Shown: positions 24,380-36,439 of the stretch, piece after piece
Layout: each line of letters begins with the position of its first letter
Numbering within the stretch: position 1 is the first letter of the stretch
Assembly: GCA_026874595.1 (NCBI GenBank)
Contig: CM049308.1
Coordinates: forward strand, 19,402,001 to 19,466,000
From: Sipunculus nudus
Taxonomy: Eukaryota; Annelida; Sipuncula; Golfingiida; Sipunculidae
Direction: 5' to 3'
DNA: 64,000 nucleotides
Program-made: the position numbers and the translations under genes
Notes under the pieces: generated by a model
The model's input: the letters and a program-made list of their open reading frames with translations, nothing else
Told to the model about the DNA's origin: nothing
The model's database searches: none

Positions 24380-25360
24380 GTGCAAACGACAAGATGTGCC
24401 TGGAAGAACAACTGAAGCCATCTGTCGAGCTGTTAGGGAACTACATGTACTAGAATGAGCAAAGACCTGAAACTAAAAGGCAGGCCTTATTTCCACTCCC
24501 CAGGAGTGAAAAATGTTATTACAACACTTGTTTCCTGGCTCAGTCTTTATCAGTAGGTAGTTTTCTCCTCATCAGTAGGGCCAGTCTAGAGTCTGTGTCT
24601 CCATATGCTGAGACTGGTGCTTTAAGGTCTTGGCTCAGCGCACAGGTAAAGTCTAGTAAGTTGCACAGTACCAGCACCCACTTCTCTGGTTGATTATTTC
24701 AAGAATTTATCCCACTACTGATTTTATCCAGACCAGTTTGAATGACATGACGTGAAATTTGTCTAAAAGTCAAAGAAAAACCAGTACATGTACTACAAAT
24801 AAACTTAGGTTGCAGGCGAGAGTAATGATAAGACAGTTGTCACCAATTTGGGCATTAAAGGTAAGACAAATAACCATCTTATTCTGTTATATTCACCCAT
24901 GCCATCGTATATAGGCCTAGGAATGATATAAATGACTTTCTAAACTTATAAACATTTACCTTTAATATTATATATCCGGTGTGGAAATAAGCATTCTTTA
25001 TTTTGATTCGGGGGGGGGGGGGGGGTAGAAATAAGCACATCCAAACTAAAAACCTTAATGAAGCATTTTGTCTTATCCTTTTTAAATTTAAACATGAGAC
25101 ACACAAACAATAAATAACACAGACATTTTAATCATAAATACATTTTAATAATAATGCAAAATGCATTCATATTGTATATACATGTGATAAAGAAAAACAA
25201 AAATTAACAAATGATAATGACATTATCCCTGTTGGCCAGTTTCAATGTAAAGTTCTTTGGTTATCACCAGAACAATTCACAGTATTCAGGTCAAGAAGAG
25301 TTAAATTCAACGAATGGCAGTCATAATTGCGATAAAATTGAGTTATTACTAACGTATTTA
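24380..25360. other. Downstream of the homeobox gene, nothing recognised
   Basis: Contains a G tract at 25011-25025. The homeobox 3' UTR probably ends within the right-hand part. Confidence 0.4.
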
Positions 25361-25365
25361 CATTG

Positions 25366-25371
25366 TTTATT
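25366..25371 (-). terminator. Candidate poly(A) signal of the homeobox gene
   Basis: AATAAA on the minus strand, about 107 bases downstream of the stop codon. Inferred from position only. Confidence 0.35.
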
Positions 25372-25477
25372 ATATATATGTTTTATGTAATGCCATTGTA
25401 AATGACCAGTCTTTTTCAATTATATACATTGGATGTGTTTTCCTGCATTAGCACTCAGTCCTGTGTTATGTGATATT

Positions 25478-26641
25478 TTACAAATGTGTGTATGTCTTGG
25501 GTCTGGTAAGCAGGGGATGCTGAAATTGTTCTGTGTTTGAAAAACCTGGAAAGTGTTGGTACGGAGTGACTTGGCTGTATGGGACCATATTTGGTGCTGG
25601 AACACTGTACGTGTGTGATAATGGCTCTTGTGAATTCGTGTATCCACTTGGAATACCGGTCACGGCCGGATGTGACGTCATCATCGGTGTCGTAGATACT
25701 GGACAGTGGTCGACTGCTGTGTTAAGTCCGTTTATGCGAGGGGCCGAGTTGATGCACGGTATTTCAGGCTGTGACACAATAGGGCTTGATGCACAAAATC
25801 GCATAATCCGGTCATCGTGCGCATGCGTGAAAGGTGTGTCTCTGAGATAATGACCGAGGTCATCCAGTCCGACCCCAGCTGGTTTCAGTGGGGGTGGAGG
25901 AGGAAGAGTGTGATACATTGGTTCAGGCAGTTTTGGTTGAGTTGATGGGATGTACACACTCAAGGGCTCAATTGGGCGACGATAAAGCACATCAAAATCA
26001 ATAGGACCGGAAGGTGGCGCCACTTTATTAGGTGGTGCTAAAGAATTTTCCGGGGATGCGGGTTTCTTGACTATATCCTCTGGTGTGCTTACGGCATTAA
26101 AAATAGCAGCCTCAGCGCTGTCATCTTGGAATGGCGATGTAGAAAACGAACTCGTTTCTTCTGGGAAAGATTTGAATGCGGGCTCATCGCGGTTTATAAG
26201 GACAGCTGACAGTAGTTCTGAAGCGGAAGCGGAAGGCGGAGGCGCAACGACGTTAGGCGGTCCTTCCATGTCTAGCTCCGCGGAAGTTGGCACTAAGGCG
26301 ATCTCTGTGGCTCCTACACTACTTGCAGTGGTCGACGCTGGAGATCCTGTAGAATTCTCAAATGTTCCATTAAGTGCGTATTCACCGCTTGAATCTGGTG
26401 AAGTACTACGGTCTGTGCTGGAAGAAGACGGCGGGGTTCCTTTTACGTTTTTCCTAGATCCATTAGATTTTGTGTTCTTTCCTTTCTTAAATTTTCCGTT
26501 CTCTCCAGTGTATCGTAGGAGTTCCTCTATCACACCATCCAGGACATCATTTCCGACGTATTTAGATTCAAACTTCGGTTTCTTTGATTCCGGCAAATCC
26601 TTGGAGACCACGTCTTTTCGTCGACGGTTTTGAAACCAGAT
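25478..26641 (-). CDS. Homeobox gene, exon 4 (helix 3 and C-terminal tail)
   Basis: The acceptor is CTGTTACAG before 26641. It opens with IWFQNRRRK, the recognition helix, and continues 378 further residues of low-complexity Ser/Pro/Thr sequence to TAA at 25480-25478. Confidence 0.9.
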   Translation of the reverse strand: MWFQNRRRKDVVSKDLPESKKPKFESKYVGNDVLDGVIEELLRYTGENGKFKKGKNTKSNGSRKNVKGTPPSSSSTDRSTSPDSSGEYALNGTFENSTGSPASTTASSVGATEIALVPTSAELDMEGPPNVVAPPPSASASELLSAVLINRDEPAFKSFPEETSSFSTSPFQDDSAEAAIFNAVSTPEDIVKKPASPENSLAPPNKVAPPSGPIDFDVLYRRPIEPLSVYIPSTQPKLPEPMYHTLPPPPPLKPAGVGLDDLGHYLRDTPFTHAHDDRIMRFCASSPIVSQPEIPCINSAPRINGLNTAVDHCPVSTTPMMTSHPAVTGIPSGYTNSQEPLSHTYSVPAPNMVPYSQVTPYQHFPGFSNTEQFQHPLLTRPKTYTHL

Positions 26642-27691
26642 CTGTAACAGGGATTGCCAGCATTAATACTGATGTCAATTATTAATAGTTCCAGGCTTAA
26701 TTAGCCATAATTGCAGATAACTACATACTTTCTATTTTATAAAGGAGACACAATATTACATAAATTTATAGTCTTCAAAATAATTATGATAACTGATCTT
26801 AATTCTTTACATATATGTATGTACAGCAAGTAATTATTACAATAATTACTAGGGTTGCCATTACTTATATGAATGCTGTGTTCTGTAAATAGAGCTACCA
26901 CATTGTGTGTATGTTTTAATATAAAAAATAACTGGAGGCACTTCGAATAAAAAATTTATACACGCTGCTTGCCATGATATCAAGCTCGTTAACATTTTTT
27001 TATTTTCAAACATTACACTTATTCCCACAAATTGCTTTCATTTATAAACATGTTTATGCCGATATTTGGATTACGTACACCCGTGTTTACACACCCGTTC
27101 CTCTCTCTATTTGTATTTTTTACCCATGAAAGTTTCACTTGATTTCCCGAAAATTCTGTGGAAAGTGGCCATTGGTCAACTATGGAATACTTGGTTATGG
27201 ATGTTAATCATGTCTGTATTCCTATTTGTGAGGTCCAAAGATTTAAGGGTATTGTATGTTAAGTGTGCAACGGTGGAAGGGATTGGATTTTGCGGTTGTG
27301 GCTCCAGTTTTATCCCCCTCCCAATTCTCTCTCCGACGTATCTCCAAATTCCTGAACATTATGTAGAAGACTAAGCTTAAGAGGCAATTAAACATTGGGC
27401 AAATCAGATAACTTTAGGGGCAGAACTTGATGCCAAGGTGTTGGCGGAGGTATGCTTCTCTGAGTGCTGTTTAGTTAGACTTTGTCCTCACCTTAACCTG
27501 ATCTCTGGTGATGCCGACCCTCTTGGCTATGAGCTGTTTCTGGACACTGTTCGGGTATCTCACTTTGTCAAAGATGCCATTCAGAAGCTCCAGCTGAAAG
27601 CGGGTGTAACTGAAACGTTCCTTCTGTGGTGGGGGACTCACCGGTGGTAGATCTAAAATAAATGAAAGAGCCATAATACTACTAATCACAT

Positions 27692-27761
<70 letters not shown>

Positions 27762-28586
27762 TTGTTTAAATACATGTCTTTTAAAAGTTTATTCTATATT
27801 CAATATCAATCAATCTCACAAATCGGATCCATCTGACCATCTAACCCGAAAGGTGTTTTAGAACATAGAATAGTAAAGAACAGTTGTATTTTGACGCATC
27901 ATTTTGAATATTCGTTTCTTGTCTTTGAACAACGAAGTATAAAGAAAGAGTGAATAACTTTTATCCGAAATCAGTTTTAGTGTGGGACTCTGTATAACCT
28001 TGACATGATTTTACCCTTGGCTTTCGTTGTCTATAGAAAGATTTTTTTTTTTGCGAAACTCACCATTATCATCATCATTTGAGCGTCCTCGTTTCCTACT
28101 TCCGGTAACATGGCCGTTGTGTGTGGGCACAGGAATTGGTGACGTTTGGTGTGGCAAGTTGTTGGGATGAGCATGCGTATTGTCCTGGAACCCGAGGACT
28201 TGTGGCATCACTGGCGTATCACACTGGGCCAGTTGGTACGGGTTATAAAACGGCGCCATGTTTTGGCCCGGCATCCCAGAAGGCATCGGGTGACGTAGTA
28301 TAGGTCCACCTGTCAAATAAAAATGTAATCTTATTAATAAAATAAGTACTTGAGCCAGATTACATATACTTAATCATTGCCTGTCAGCGCCTGTATTTTA
28401 AATCGCGTGTTTATATCGTGCACACGTGTGCAAATCGATTATAAATCATTGATATAGTACGATTTAAAAAATTTAGAAATTACTAATGAAATCCGGAGAG
28501 AGAGAAAGAGAGAGAGTTTGAGGGAGAGAGAGAGACATTGAGTGAGGCCATCTTGTCTCTTACATGTAAAGACAATTTGTGTCAGG

Positions 28587-28644
<58 letters not shown>

Positions 28645-30248
28645 TGTGTGTGTGTGTGTGTTTGCGTTTTATGTGTGTATACAGTAAATATAGTAGAGAG
28701 GCCAAGAGGCGAGGGCCCGAGGGTGGTGGTGTAACCCCTCCAAAGTTCAGTGTAGAACCGTAATGAACATTTTGGCTTAAAGGGCACAGTCTTGTTGTTT
28801 AAAAAGCATTTTGATGTGACACATAATTATTTGTATTTCCCAGAGTACTGAGGCGAAAAGTGATAGGGGCCCCACGCCCCCTCCCAAATTCGCCCCTGAA
28901 GGAATGCATTTTACGAAACTATTACCATGCAGAAAAATAACGTTACTTCATGAACAAATAAAGTACGTTAGAACACAGTAGGAAGTCAGATGCTTTCAAA
29001 GAGGAACAAGGCTTAACTCATTAAATCTCTCTAATTTTATTTCCAGTAGACCGTAAGACATATGAGATATTTTCTATAAACATTATGTGTAAATAATTGT
29101 GTGGTTAAATACACTGAACAGGAGATCCATTCCAAAACTGAATTTGTGAAAAATTGCTCGGGATGAAAGAGGGAATTAATTAGTAAATTAGGGTGAATGT
29201 ATTCATCTTCAAATTCATATTTCATAATTGTGTATTTTATAAAATTAGAAGATTATTAGCATGCACAGAAGAATAATTAAGATACAAGGTTGGCATATGG
29301 AAACCATTGACATGTATAATGCAAATAAATAGAAGCCATTAATTTTCAAGTGTGGACTTTCGGCAGAGGTAACTTGGCGTTTCTGTGTGAATTGTACCAC
29401 TTAGGAACTATATACATAGTGACCAGATATATTACACATATCGACGGAGAGTAAGTATACATATGTACGCTAATCAACGGCACATGGTCACACTGATAAG
29501 AGCTGGACCAGGCAGTTCACACCGATATTAACAACAGTAACGGACACCTCCGGTTGACAAAGAACAACATGTCAAATTGTAGACTGATGGGAATATACGT
29601 TATTATGCCACTGGATGCGTGTTGTATAAATATTTATGTGTGTGTGTTTCTTGTGTCCTTGATTATTTAGGGCAAAAGCTTCTGAAATCTTTCTAACGGT
29701 CGAATCGCCCTCATACTGTATAAACTAACACACTAACACACGTCGTGTACATAAGTACATATGAAATGTTTCCAAATGAGAGACATTACACCATTAGCTC
29801 TAAACAACTATAAGATTATGTACTAGAAATTAAGGCAAAGCTACTTTATCGAGCGAGGTGCAACCTTTAAACAAATCTTGGAGGGAAAATTATAAATAAC
29901 TATACATAAAGGCAACTGAGGTCAAGGTAAACCAAATATTAGACTGCGATTTCAGAAAGTTCGATTGCAATTGCTGCTCGCAGTTGATGTTTAATATACA
30001 TGTAATTAGTACTACCACGGTATACCAAATTGGCCAATCCATAATTACTTAAACCGTTTATAAATAATAACACTGTACTGTAATTTACATGCGTAGTGGC
30101 TTCAAATGCCAATGCAAAGACTGGCAAGTCCATGCGCTGCATGTCTGGGCCGGTTTTTTCCAAACCCAGTTCATCTGAATGTAAAAATTATCGATTTTGA
30201 TAAAATTAAATAAAACTTACCGTTTGTGATATACGCTGGTGCGTGCAT
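25478..30248 (-). CDS. Homeobox transcription factor, four coding exons, 532 aa
   Basis: Exons 30248-30221, 28309-28064, 27652-27492 and 26641-25478 all have GT-AG junctions and compatible phases (1, 1, 0), totalling 533 codons with stop. The homeodomain is about residues 100-159: KERFSYTRFQ opens helix 1 with F20, and helix 3 reads QVKIWFQNRRRK with W48, F49, Q50, N51 and R53 all present. It has the ordinary 60 residues, with no TALE loop insertion. The intron between homeodomain codons 46 and 47 is a position shared by many PRD-class genes, and Q50 fits paired-like factors, but no paired box, OAR tail or octapeptide is visible. A basic SRKRGR stretch before the homeodomain may add to nuclear import. 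The tail of about 370 residues is Ser/Pro/Thr-rich and disordered, like a regulatory domain. I could not assign a family. It could be a lineage-specific PRD-like gene. The start at 30248 is inferred. Confidence 0.88.
26642..27491 (-). other. Homeobox gene intron 3
   Basis: Interrupts the homeodomain between codons 46 and 47. An unremarkable plus-strand ORF (27066-27374) lies inside and is not called. Confidence 0.8.
27492..27652 (-). CDS. Homeobox gene, exon 3 (homeodomain helices 1-2)
   Basis: The acceptor is TTTATTTTAG before 27652. It encodes the homeodomain through K46 and ends GTTAAG then GTGAGG. Confidence 0.9.
27695..27760. repeat. (TA)n microsatellite in homeobox intron 2
   Basis: A TA run of about 65 bp, within 45 bases of the exon 3 acceptor. 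Confidence 0.9.
28064..28309 (-). CDS. Homeobox gene, exon 2
   Basis: Encodes the Pro/Met/Asn-rich N-terminal region and the basic SRKRGR motif followed by an acidic NDDDND. The acceptor is TTTGACAG before 28309. The donor is AATG then GTGAGT. Confidence 0.82.
28498..28660. repeat. (GA)n, (TA)n and (TG)n microsatellites in homeobox intron 1
   Basis: Three adjoining simple repeats. ORFs of the IYIYIY type come from these runs. Confidence 0.9.
28670..30220 (-). other. Homeobox gene intron 1, remainder
   Basis: AT-rich, with no clear repeats or exons, apart from a short GCCCCTGAAGG-type tail near 28890 that resembles the ends of the hAT-like elements. Confidence 0.5.
30221..30248 (-). CDS. Homeobox gene, first coding exon (inferred start)
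   Basis: ATG at 30248 lies in a good context (ACC before ATG). Nine codons (MHAPAYITN) and one base precede a strong donor (G then GTAAGT). The phase matches exon 2, giving N-GGP at the junction. The frame stays open upstream, so an earlier start is possible. Confidence 0.6.
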
Positions 30249-30319
30249 GGTAGTAAAGATCCAAGTAGCAATGTGTAAGAGACAAGTGGTATCCAGTGGT
30301 ATGAGCGAACAAGATAGAT

Positions 30320-30770
30320 GCCGGTACGGTGGGGTTTCCCTCAACTTATACCCTAAAGTTTCTTGACACGAGGCCCTGGTGAGTTTGTATAAACCCCGGG
30401 GCAGCAGAGAGGCCACTAATTTTACTAAAAACAATGCTGGCTACGTAATGGCTTTACAGGCGCGGCCCTCAATGCAACGTAAGCCTATTAGGGGTATATA
30501 TTGTTCTGGTCCGCTGGTCACATGGGGGCGCGCGACAAACACGCGCATTACCCTACGCCAAACCGCGTGCGTTTCTTTAGCTAGCCCCCAAAATGCTATG
30601 CAAGCAGTTCTCATCAAAGAACCCCTGGTCATTAGCTGTATAAACTTACCTGTATGGTCAGAGGGTGCCTCATTTTCAGCTTATTCAAGGGTTTCCCCGA
30701 GGGTTCAGTGATGCGCAAGATCCGCTCTTCTGAGAGCTGGTTATAGATACGTCACTGCATCACTCCGGGA
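30320..30770 (-). promoter_or_regulatory. Candidate promoter and 5' leader of the homeobox gene
   Basis: A CpG- and GC-richer patch (30450-30600) lies just upstream of the inferred start. A strong minus-strand donor (ATACAG then GTAAGT) after 30650 could end a 5' UTR exon that joins the TTTAG acceptor near 30355. A TATA-like GTATAAG near 30350 is an alternative. Which is used cannot be told from sequence. Confidence 0.3.
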
Positions 30771-30779
30771 CCAGATTAA

Positions 30780-32050
30780 GGCACTAGAGTTGACACCGTT
30801 ATTGTATAAATCTTGTCAAATAGGGTTAAGTTGAACCAACATTGTTACAAGTTTAGGCAATATATCCATAATATGATTATTTGTGATATGTGACGCGTTT
30901 GGCTAAACATATCGGTATAACTTGCATATTGCTATTATTTTAAGTGAGATGTGACACGTTAATAATGAAAGATGTTAAGTTCACAACTGGTCTTGTATAA
31001 AAGTTTTGCTGGCAAGAAAAATAAAATCAGATGGTTTATTATATTTTTGTTCAGGTTCATGAATATTTTACGTTTTAATTATTCGTCTCATGTAACTTAT
31101 AATTCAGATGCTGAAAATATTAAACAAATTGCAAAATCTAGAATATTTTCAAGTATACATGTGATCACTCAAATTATATATAATCAACGCTCTCATACTT
31201 AATGACAAGGATAAAAATATAAAAAAAAGATAAGTCAATGAAGTTTTCATATTTTTTTGTAAATATGTTTAACTTTTCTTTGAAATTTTGGAACCCTGTC
31301 AAAATGTCATGTTACTCTAGTTGTAAAACATGTATGTTCTTGAAATATTAAAACTGCAAGACGTGATTTTCTGATACCCTTTGAGGATATTTCACTTCTT
31401 CTTCATGTCGCTGTTCATATCATGGCCATTTAATTATAGAATTATTTATGAACCCGATAAATGATGCTGTAAATCATATTAAATATAATATATACGCCTT
31501 TGTTATGTTTAACCATAATCCACCTTCACCATGGTATCATGGATATTATTATAATGGTTTGAATTTTAGATAAATATGAAATGCCACTAAATTCAATGTG
31601 GTTAAAAAAGGCAGTATAGATTCATAATGTAATCATTTGATTATTCTCCTTGGATAAATAACTCATTAATTAAACATCACATTTAATATGAAAAAAAAAC
31701 TACTTTTTCGTTTATCAACTTCCGTGAGGAAAGCCATATTCCCCCGTCCGCATCTCTCACATATACATGCACACACACAAAAACATATGAATGCCTTATA
31801 CATAGTTACATTAACTTTGACTTTTTCACACTCTTTTTGTTTTTAATTTTCTTTTTCTATATAATAAAACTTCAAATTTGTTTAATAACTAGTCATTTCT
31901 TGTTTTCTTGATATTATTTTATAGCAAATAAAATGAACATTGTTCAGTGCTTACGCAAATATTTTCCACTTTAGGTAACTTCCTCCAAATATTGGACCTT
32001 TTGAAAATACTTCGTATATTTTGATTTTATTATAAGAGCGAGACAAAATA
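30780..32050. other. AT-rich intergenic DNA, nothing recognised
   Basis: No supported genes or repeats. Confidence 0.5.
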
Positions 32051-32067
32051 TAATATATATTTATACA

Positions 32068-32186
32068 TATAATTAATATAATTAATATAATTAATATAAT
32101 TAATATAATTAATATAATTAATATAATTAATATAATTAATATAATTTATATAATTTATATAATTTATATAATTTATATAATTTATT
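32068..32186. repeat. 9-bp tandem repeat (TATAATTAA, then TATAATTTA)
   Basis: About eight TATAATTAA units are followed by about five TATAATTTA units. The sharp switch between variants suggests two expansion events. Confidence 0.9.
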
Positions 32187-32572
32187 ATGTCCATCAATAG
32201 ATTATCAGAAAAGTTCTTCTACAAACATCATAATTGCAAAAACAACCACTTGATCTCCTGATCGGTTTAATCATCCCGGTTAACACCTTTGATCTACCTG
32301 TGGTCATTAATTATGATAACTTGATTATCACAGGACAGCGGATAATTGTGTTACACCTGAGGCAATTAAAAGTACGTTACGTCATGGGTATAGCATCATG
32401 GGTACTATATGGTCAAAACATCATATATTAATATTTTGCTTTGATGCACCTAAAAAGATCAAAGTAGATATAATCTTTGTGTTTCTAATTAAAGAACATT
32501 ACAATGTTAATTATTATTACTAATTACTACTTTGTGTAATGTAAACATATATCCGGTATTTGATTTCTCTTA

Positions 32573-32736
32573 CGAAAGCGGATCCAGGGGTCCGGCCCCC
32601 CCTTTTTTGAAGGGTTTTAGACGAAATATGCGGCCTGGACCCCCCCTTTTCCGGACCTGACGTCCTTTTTATTAAGATTTTCATTAGTCCTCCTGGGTTG
32701 GACGCCCCTTTTCCAAAATCCTGGATACGCCCCTGT
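32573..32736 (-). mobile_element. GGATCC-family hAT-like MITE, copy 3
   Basis: The left end AGCGGATCCAGGGG and right end CCTGGATACGCCCCTG are inverted copies. The body matches copy 1 in reverse (GGACGYCCCTTTT, TCCTCCTGGGTTGGA). Confidence 0.65.
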
Positions 32737-32788
32737 CTTATAGAAGGTAAGTATTGTTTTAAAAGGCAAAACATTGTTAACTCGAAGC

Positions 32789-32889
32789 AAATAATAATAA
32801 TAATTATTGTAATAATAATAATATTAATAATAATAATAAAAATTATAATAATAACAAAAATAAAGACGATTAAAATAATAATAAAGAAG

Positions 32890-32921
<32 letters not shown>

Positions 32922-32945
32922 GACGATGATAATAATGATAAACAG
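32789..32945. repeat. (AAT)n microsatellite, impure
   Basis: ATA/ATT trinucleotides with scattered changes. Confidence 0.85.
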
Positions 32946-32949
32946 TATT

Positions 32950-34120
32950 TATATATGCACATTTTCCCCATAATCAGACTCCACAGTCGCACACATAGGA
33001 CTTTTTCCACTATATTTCAATTAATTGTAATAAGTATTTCATACGCGTGTGCCATCACGCGTGCGAAGAATATTGTCATTGATACTTGAGATGATGTAAA
33101 TAACGTTAAATAATAGAGGAATACACTACTAAATTAAAAGATAATAAGAGACAGTTGTAAACAAGATGAGATGAAAAAAAAAAATTAAAACCAAATATAT
33201 AAAATAAACTTTATGTTATAATTTAAAACAACACTGTTCGAGAATCCGTTTTGGTTGGTTTAAACATATTTATTTCTTTTGGATTGTACAAGTAGCGCTT
33301 AAGCGCTAATATAAGTACTCTCCAAGCATTCGAGCAGGAGACACAATAAACAAATGTCTAACAATTAAAGAGAATTGTGCATATAACATATGTAACATAA
33401 ATCAGTTATAACAATATATAAATGGCTGTCTTAATACATTTGTAATACAAGTGAAAAAGTTCAGTGTTTAAATGTATTGACCCTGGTAGACATTAAATAA
33501 ATATAGATAATTTAGACAATATATCACAGTTACATTACATTTCATGACATTTTTTAACATAAAGGTTTTAAACGTTTCTCATTATACTGAGTACCATGTA
33601 CATGGTAACACAACGATTCACCCTAAGTTCCTGTGCATTTAAAACACGGGGTTACCCAAACCGGAAATAAACGCCTTTATACTCTGTCGGAAGCACAGAC
33701 AATGTATCATGCAGTACATTTTGCTCGCACATATTGTGAGGGGAGGGAAATTTTGAAGTTAGTTTACATCAGGTATTGGCACAATGGGAACAAAGGTCGC
33801 GGGGCTGACTTACTAATTGTTTATGTTTCAGGTGGCAAATATTAACAATAACATGTGAAAGTTCTCCAAGAAAGGTGACAAATATACTAATGATGTGTTG
33901 ACCATCCACTTTGCAGTTTAAGGTGGCGAAAGCTCGGCTAATACCAAAATAGGTGATACAGTGTCAATGCTCGCCATACATGTAATATAAATGGAGGCGA
34001 GACCTGCTTTCGCGAGCGACATGTATGCATAGACAGAATAAGTTAAAAAACTTGTTTCTGACTAATTTCAGGAAAGTTACAGAGCTGTAAACCTGTAAAC
34101 CATTCATAAACATTCATTCA
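32950..34120. other. Intergenic, nothing recognised
   Basis: No supported exons. Confidence 0.5.
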
Positions 34121-34127
34121 TCAAAGG

Positions 34128-34128
34128 G

Positions 34129-34186
<58 letters not shown>

Positions 34187-34308
34187 TATATATATACCAG
34201 TATATAATAGTATATTTATATATATATATATAAATAAATTAAAGCACGGATCATAATAATAATACTATTCACTTTTTGGATATGGCTCTCTTCATAGCCA
34301 CATATTCT

Positions 34309-34359
<51 letters not shown>

Positions 34360-34360
34360 G
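34128..34360. repeat. (TA)n and (TC)n microsatellites
   Basis: A TA run at 34128-34195 and a TC run at 34311-34360. Confidence 0.9.
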
Positions 34361-35179
34361 TCTCTCCATAACACCAGCCATAACTATATTAATATATTAC
34401 ATATACATATTTCTTTTTATATATGTGAACATACACACACAAAGCCAGAGAAATATCAAGATAAGTATATCAAAGATATACATGTATCACTCACGATGAT
34501 AATGGCGGAATATATTATATATATATATTATATATACATACATATATTACGATTTATGTTCGTTATTTACAAGTTAATTGCATAGGCAATATAGGTAAAT
34601 TTAACGCAATTGTGACGTTTCATGAATGTTCAGAATTTTTCATTAACCAATCAGCATTTTCATACTCCTGACTTCATGTATCTGAGCAGTTCTCTTCCGT
34701 GTATTCATCCGTCAGAATATCTATATGTCTAGTGCCGTTGCCGTCACACGTGTCTATTTTTGTAATATAATATATCCAGTATATTCTCTGGATATGCCGT
34801 TTACCTTTTCTTAAGAAAGGAGCTCTGTAAAAATGAAGCCTGCAGATAAAGACGTGTATAAAGAATTGTGTTTAAAAATGACATTTTTTTTTACAACTTT
34901 TATTTAGTTATACACATCTGACAGAGTTTTCACAGCAGTTTAACGCATCTTTATAAAGCCAGTTATAGAAAATTCATTAGGAAATGAATGTGGTGTTAAG
35001 GTCAAGAAATAGACCGAATATGTTTTTCAAAAGACGAACATAAATGTAAATATAACTACAAAAAAAACAAAATCGCGCAAAACAATGTTAACATTAAAAT
35101 TGATATCTGCATTAATAAAAAATATTAAAAAAATGTGTCATTTATTTGTATATATTAATATTTATGAACTTAAATGTAC

Positions 35180-35211
35180 GTGTGTGTGTGAGAGAGAGAG
35201 ATAGACATCGG

Positions 35212-35259
<48 letters not shown>

Positions 35260-35309
35260 TATGTCACTTTTATTTTTTATATATAAATATTTATGAACTT
35301 CAATGTATA

Positions 35310-35340
<31 letters not shown>
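35180..35340. repeat. Paired short repeats with GTGTGTGAGAGAGA
   Basis: Two similar blocks of about 120 bp (35155-35215 and 35283-35350) share TATTTATGAACTTMAATGTA and GTGTGAGAGAGAGA and are separated by a TA run. This is a local tandem duplication. Confidence 0.6.
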
Positions 35341-35499
35341 AACATCGGGTATATATTTGCAACATAAACGTCTCGCTTTATTGTTTCCTGTAGAGCGAAA
35401 TTTCGAAACAGCAAAAGCGATAAACTGTTAACGGGAAACTTTTGGAAACGTTTACATAATACTAAGTCGATTGAAAATAAAGCATTAACATCATTTAAC

Positions 35500-35882
35500 A
35501 AACTTATAAAACCGTAACAATTTTGATGTTTCATCCACAATCGATTAATTCGGTTGCAATTTTGCATAATCGACCACAAACGATTATGTATGCACATCCG
35601 TAGAAACCATGTTGTCCCGATGAAATATTCTAATTCTGTTAGAGATATAAGAATTACGGGCTAACAAAACAGTGAACAGTTTTAACACCTGTGCAGCTAT
35701 AGTGTCAACCACCCGGCCATTACCTTAACATTTCAGCGTGACATGAAAGTTTGACTTAATTTACTTTATTTGAGGTTTAATTTCATGCAGCAGATTTCAC
35801 AGAACTATAAAATAAGCGATTATTTTTTTAATCTTTCAATCATCCAACTGATTTTCAAACCGATTCCTACTACTAATATTTA
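35500..35882 (+). mobile_element. Dispersed repeat family C, copy 1
   Basis: Matches 37600-38010 in the same orientation: repeated TCGATTA-type motifs, GTYAGAGATATAMGAA, an AACAGY block and an end near AACCRATTCCTRCTAC. Non-coding. The ATCGATTA ends resemble hAT-type MITEs. Confidence 0.5.
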
Positions 35883-35883
35883 T

Positions 35884-36387
35884 TAGGGGTGTGCAATATT
35901 ATCGATATAACGGTATATCGCGATACGGTGATTCGCATATTGTGTATTGCGATATGGTTTTAGTAAAATAAGGTTTCTATTACACTGTTCTATGTTGACA
36001 TCTAAATCACCCCCTATCCACGCAAAAACATAGTCCAGAAAGCTCTTATATTGCCAAGTTACTTGCATATGTTATATAAGGCATATTTTTAATGGTAAGG
36101 CATGTTTCAAATGTTTCATAGAGTTCAATCAACAATAAGTGAATACTTCATTGGTAATTTTGCTTTATTCCTTGCCAGAAATATCTCTGAATATAATTTC
36201 ATTATGAAAATATTTTTTAACGTGGTAACGGATTAATGACATATTGATGTGTTGTATATATACAAAAAAATATACTAATTTCCTGTAAAACGATACAATG
36301 AAAAAATTGCGATGTGTGTCGCAATACGCTATGACATGTCGCCATAGATTGCAATATGAAAATTGTTGGCGATGCCCAGCCCTAGTA
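35884..36387 (+). mobile_element. hAT-like MITE with TAGGG termini
   Basis: The left end TAGGGGTGTGCAATAT is mirrored by GCGATGCCCAGCCCTA at the right. The interior carries CGATAT/ATTGCGATAT motifs in both orientations. No clear duplication of the target survives. Confidence 0.5.
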
Positions 36388-36439
36388 TTTTTTGTAATTT
36401 AGTTATATTAAAAGTAAATGAACGCATTATTATGGGATA

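Noticed and set aside
26067-26633. 188-residue plus-strand ORF over homeobox exon 4
   Set aside because: It is an antisense shadow. The minus frame starts with the recognition helix.
25478-30248. TALE-class or Hox-class assignment of the homeobox gene
   Set aside because: There is no three-residue loop insertion and no Hox hexapeptide, and the helix 1-2 sequence does not match Hox types.
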